Shown here piece after piece: positions 62,809 to 64,000 of a DNA stretch of 64,000 nucleotides; within the stretch, counting starts at the first letter, position 1; each line of letters begins with the position of its first letter. The stretch covers positions 1-64,000 of the forward strand of contig NZ_AZAY01000001.1 of NCBI RefSeq assembly GCF_001021165.1, written 5' to 3'. The notes below the pieces were generated by a model. The model worked only from the letters and a program-made list of their open reading frames with translations. It was not told the origin of the DNA and did not search any database. This DNA is from Marinitoga sp. 1197. GTDB taxonomy: Bacteria; Thermotogota; Thermotogae; Petrotogales; Petrotogaceae. A program made the position numbers and the translations under genes.

Positions 62809-63086
62809 AAGTAGAAATCAAATTTTTTGCTACTCTGAGATTATATCTCGGAGTAGCTTCTTTAACTTTAAATTTGGATAAACCAATTATAGTAGACGAA
62901 TTAATAAATATACTTGTTGAAAAATTTAATGATAAAAAGGTTAGAGAATATTTAGTAGAAGGTAAAAAAATAAAAACTGGAACAATGATCTTAATAAATG
63001 GGAAAAACATATTGCATATTAACGGATTAAACACGGTGGTAGAAGAAGGTATGATTTCAATATTTCCTCCAGCAGGTGGGGGATAA
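62805..63086 (+). CDS. MoaD/ThiS-family sulfur carrier protein
   Basis: A 93-residue ubiquitin-like protein. KVEIKFFATLRLYLG at the start and IFPPAGGG at the end are MoaD-type; the terminal glycines are thiocarboxylated and donate sulfur to molybdopterin. It overlaps the AOR stop by four bases (ATGA), an arrangement typical of AOR operons, where such proteins may also be dedicated to the tungsten enzyme. Confidence 0.9.
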   Translation: MKVEIKFFATLRLYLGVASLTLNLDKPIIVDELINILVEKFNDKKVREYLVEGKKIKTGTMILINGKNILHINGLNTVVEEGMISIFPPAGGG

Positions 63087-63129
63087 TATTGTTATGACAA
63101 TGGTGGCATAATATAGTTATAATTTCAAA

Positions 63130-63312
63130 ATGCAAAAACATAAAAGCAGCTTTATTTTTACTAAATACAACTTCTAAAGCTTCACTTATAGCTATTCCAA
63201 GACTACCTGGATTTTCTTTATCTATATCTAACATTTTTTTACCAAAATTAGTATCTAAACTCTGGCTTGGTGTTACCTTACCTCCAAAAAGATTTATGAG
63301 ATGTTTTCTCAT
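63130..63312 (-). pseudogene. remnant of a trpB2-type tryptophan synthase beta gene
   Basis: The minus-strand fragment reads RKHLINLFGGKVTPSQS, then NFGKKMLDIDKENPGSLGIAISEALE, the conserved middle of TrpB2-like enzymes (GSLGIAISEA). The similarity fades after about 60 residues and nothing of the family is seen upstream toward the repeat at 63391. It is probably what is left after deletion or insertion. No trp genes are adjacent. Confidence 0.65.
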
Positions 63313-63390
63313 CTGATATTATCCCTTTTTTTCCACTCTTTTTGGAAGAGAGCCTTAATTATATTTCATTCTAGAAAAATTATAAAGGGT

Positions 63391-63575
63391 GTCCAAAAAG
63401 TAAAGTTGCTCAAACCTTAATTGCTAATCTTCAAAAATAGCATATTTTCGCCGGTCGTATCAGACTCACATCCATATTCGGCTTCACTCAATTTTGCATC
63501 CATGCAAAATTGACCGGCTTCATATGCTATTTTTTCAGGCAATTTTCGAGTTTTCGCTTACTTTGCTAATTGGAC
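63391..63575. repeat. 185-bp foldback (MITE-like) repeat, copy 3
   Basis: The same length as copy 1 and similar throughout, from GTCCAAAAAGTAAAG to ATTGGAC. GCCGGTC/GACCGGC and the TTTTGCA hairpin are conserved. It lies between the trpB2 remnant and the IS110-like element. Confidence 0.85.
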
Positions 63576-63599
63576 CGTGTATAATTAAAATAGAAAAAT

Positions 63600-63799
63600 A
63601 TCATAATTTGATATATAATAATAATGTAACAACTAAATTTGATGGATAAAGTTTTGTTGCACATATGGAATAGATAGTTTTTTTGGACTAAGCTTTAGAA
63701 GCTTGAAGGGTGTAGTTATCAACTCCTTTTAGCATGTTTTAGAGAATTAAGCGTTAAGCTTGTACAAAGCACGGTCATATGGCGAAAGGAGGTATTCCA
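63600..63799 (+). ncRNA. 5' noncoding end of the IS110 element, candidate bridge RNA region
   Basis: About 200 bases between the foldback repeat and the transposase start show no reading frame but contain hairpins (AAGCTT-TAG-AAGCTT; AGG...TAGTT-ATC-AACT...CCT). In IS110-group elements the left noncoding end encodes the bridge RNA that pairs with donor and target DNA. The presence of such an RNA here is inferred from the family, not shown; exact ends are unknown. Confidence 0.4.
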
Positions 63800-64000
63800 T
63801 ATGATTACAGTAGGAATTGATATCGCATCAAAAAAATTTGATGTTGCTACTTTTGATGGTAAAAAGTTTAAACACTTTGTTTTCGAACAGTCATATGATG
63901 GTTTTAATAAATTTCTTCTAAAAGTTGTTAAACACATTAAAGATGAGTATATGATAGCAATGGAAGCTACTGGCACCTATCATATTCCTTTAAAACAATT
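63800..64000 (+). mobile_element. IS110-family transposase, partial (runs off window end)
   Basis: The frame is open from ATG at 63800, after GAAAGGAGG, to the window end (67 codons). VGIDIASKKFDVATFDG is the N-terminal RuvC-like DEDD motif with the first catalytic Asp, and MIAMEATGTYHIPLKQ contains the second acidic motif. These identify the IS110/IS1111 group. Whether it is intact cannot be seen. Confidence 0.88.

Overview
The window is very AT-rich and gene-dense, with AGGAGG-type ribosome binding sites, short intergenic gaps and many bidirectional hairpin terminators. The gene content points to a thermophilic, anaerobic member of the Thermotogota, most likely a Petrotogales/Marinitoga-like bacterium. 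The evidence is a lysine riboswitch of the Thermotoga maritima asd type in front of a complete acetyl-DAP lysine operon, an archaeal-type phosphoglycerate mutase, a flavodiiron protein, a tungsten aldehyde:ferredoxin oxidoreductase with its cofactor genes, and AAA-ATPase/PD-(D/E)XK genes. The genus is an inference.

Layout. 1-2.8 kb (minus): a RiPP cluster made of a 39-residue precursor, a radical SAM/SPASM maturase, and an ABC ATPase and permease. The precursor core is strikingly like the sactipeptide thurincin H. 3.3-6.3 kb: a helical-repeat-like protein of unknown role and an AAA-ATPase/nuclease-like protein. 6.6-10.3 kb: a secreted OB-fold-like protein divergent from a two-component system and an overlapping membrane-anchored gene. 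A 34-bp upstream site recurs before a SHOCT-domain gene at 42.8 kb, which suggests one regulon. 10.3-18.5 kb: two complete Fe3+-type ABC importers in tandem; the second permease carries an extra N-terminal sensor-like domain. 18.6-30.8 kb: mostly housekeeping genes (flavodiiron protein, NapH-like ferredoxin, methyltransferase, MBL hydrolase, dnaA, a free-Met-sulfoxide reductase-like GAF protein, DUF364 protein, HAD phosphatase, apgM, a ComEC-like protein, tdk). 30.9-39.4 kb: tRNA-Ser(GGA), a 33-residue peptide gene, the lysine riboswitch and asd-lysA-dapA-dapB-dapH-lysC-aminotransferase-deacetylase. 39.5-45 kb: lipoprotein, radical SAM protein, EamA permease, SHOCT protein and pseudouridine catabolism (psuK-psuG). 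45-50.2 kb: an accessory region with a frameshifted ATPase, a DUF998 protein, an extremely AT-rich tract, an orphan operator plus ribosome binding site, a small operon led by a Gly-rich peptide, and a DUF234-type ATPase that seems to lack a normal start codon. 50.3-56.3 kb: an RND exporter/LolA-like/outer-envelope operon divergent from a transposase-derived zinc-ribbon protein. 56.3-63.1 kb: a tungsten/molybdenum cofactor region (W-rSAM maturase, moeA, moeA-PBP fusion, Moco/Tuco riboswitch, AOR, MoaD-like). 63.1-64 kb: a trpB2 remnant, a foldback repeat and the left part of an IS110-family element.

A 185-bp foldback (MITE-like) repeat occurs as two full copies, one truncated copy that supplies the stop codon of the ComEC-like gene, and one decayed relic. 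The best candidates for something undescribed are the thurincin-H-like sactipeptide locus, the small Gly-rich peptide operon, the shared response-regulator site, the zinc-ribbon regulator candidate with paired operators, and the IS110 5' region that may encode a bridge RNA. Everything here is read from sequence and remembered family knowledge; no search or folding program was run.
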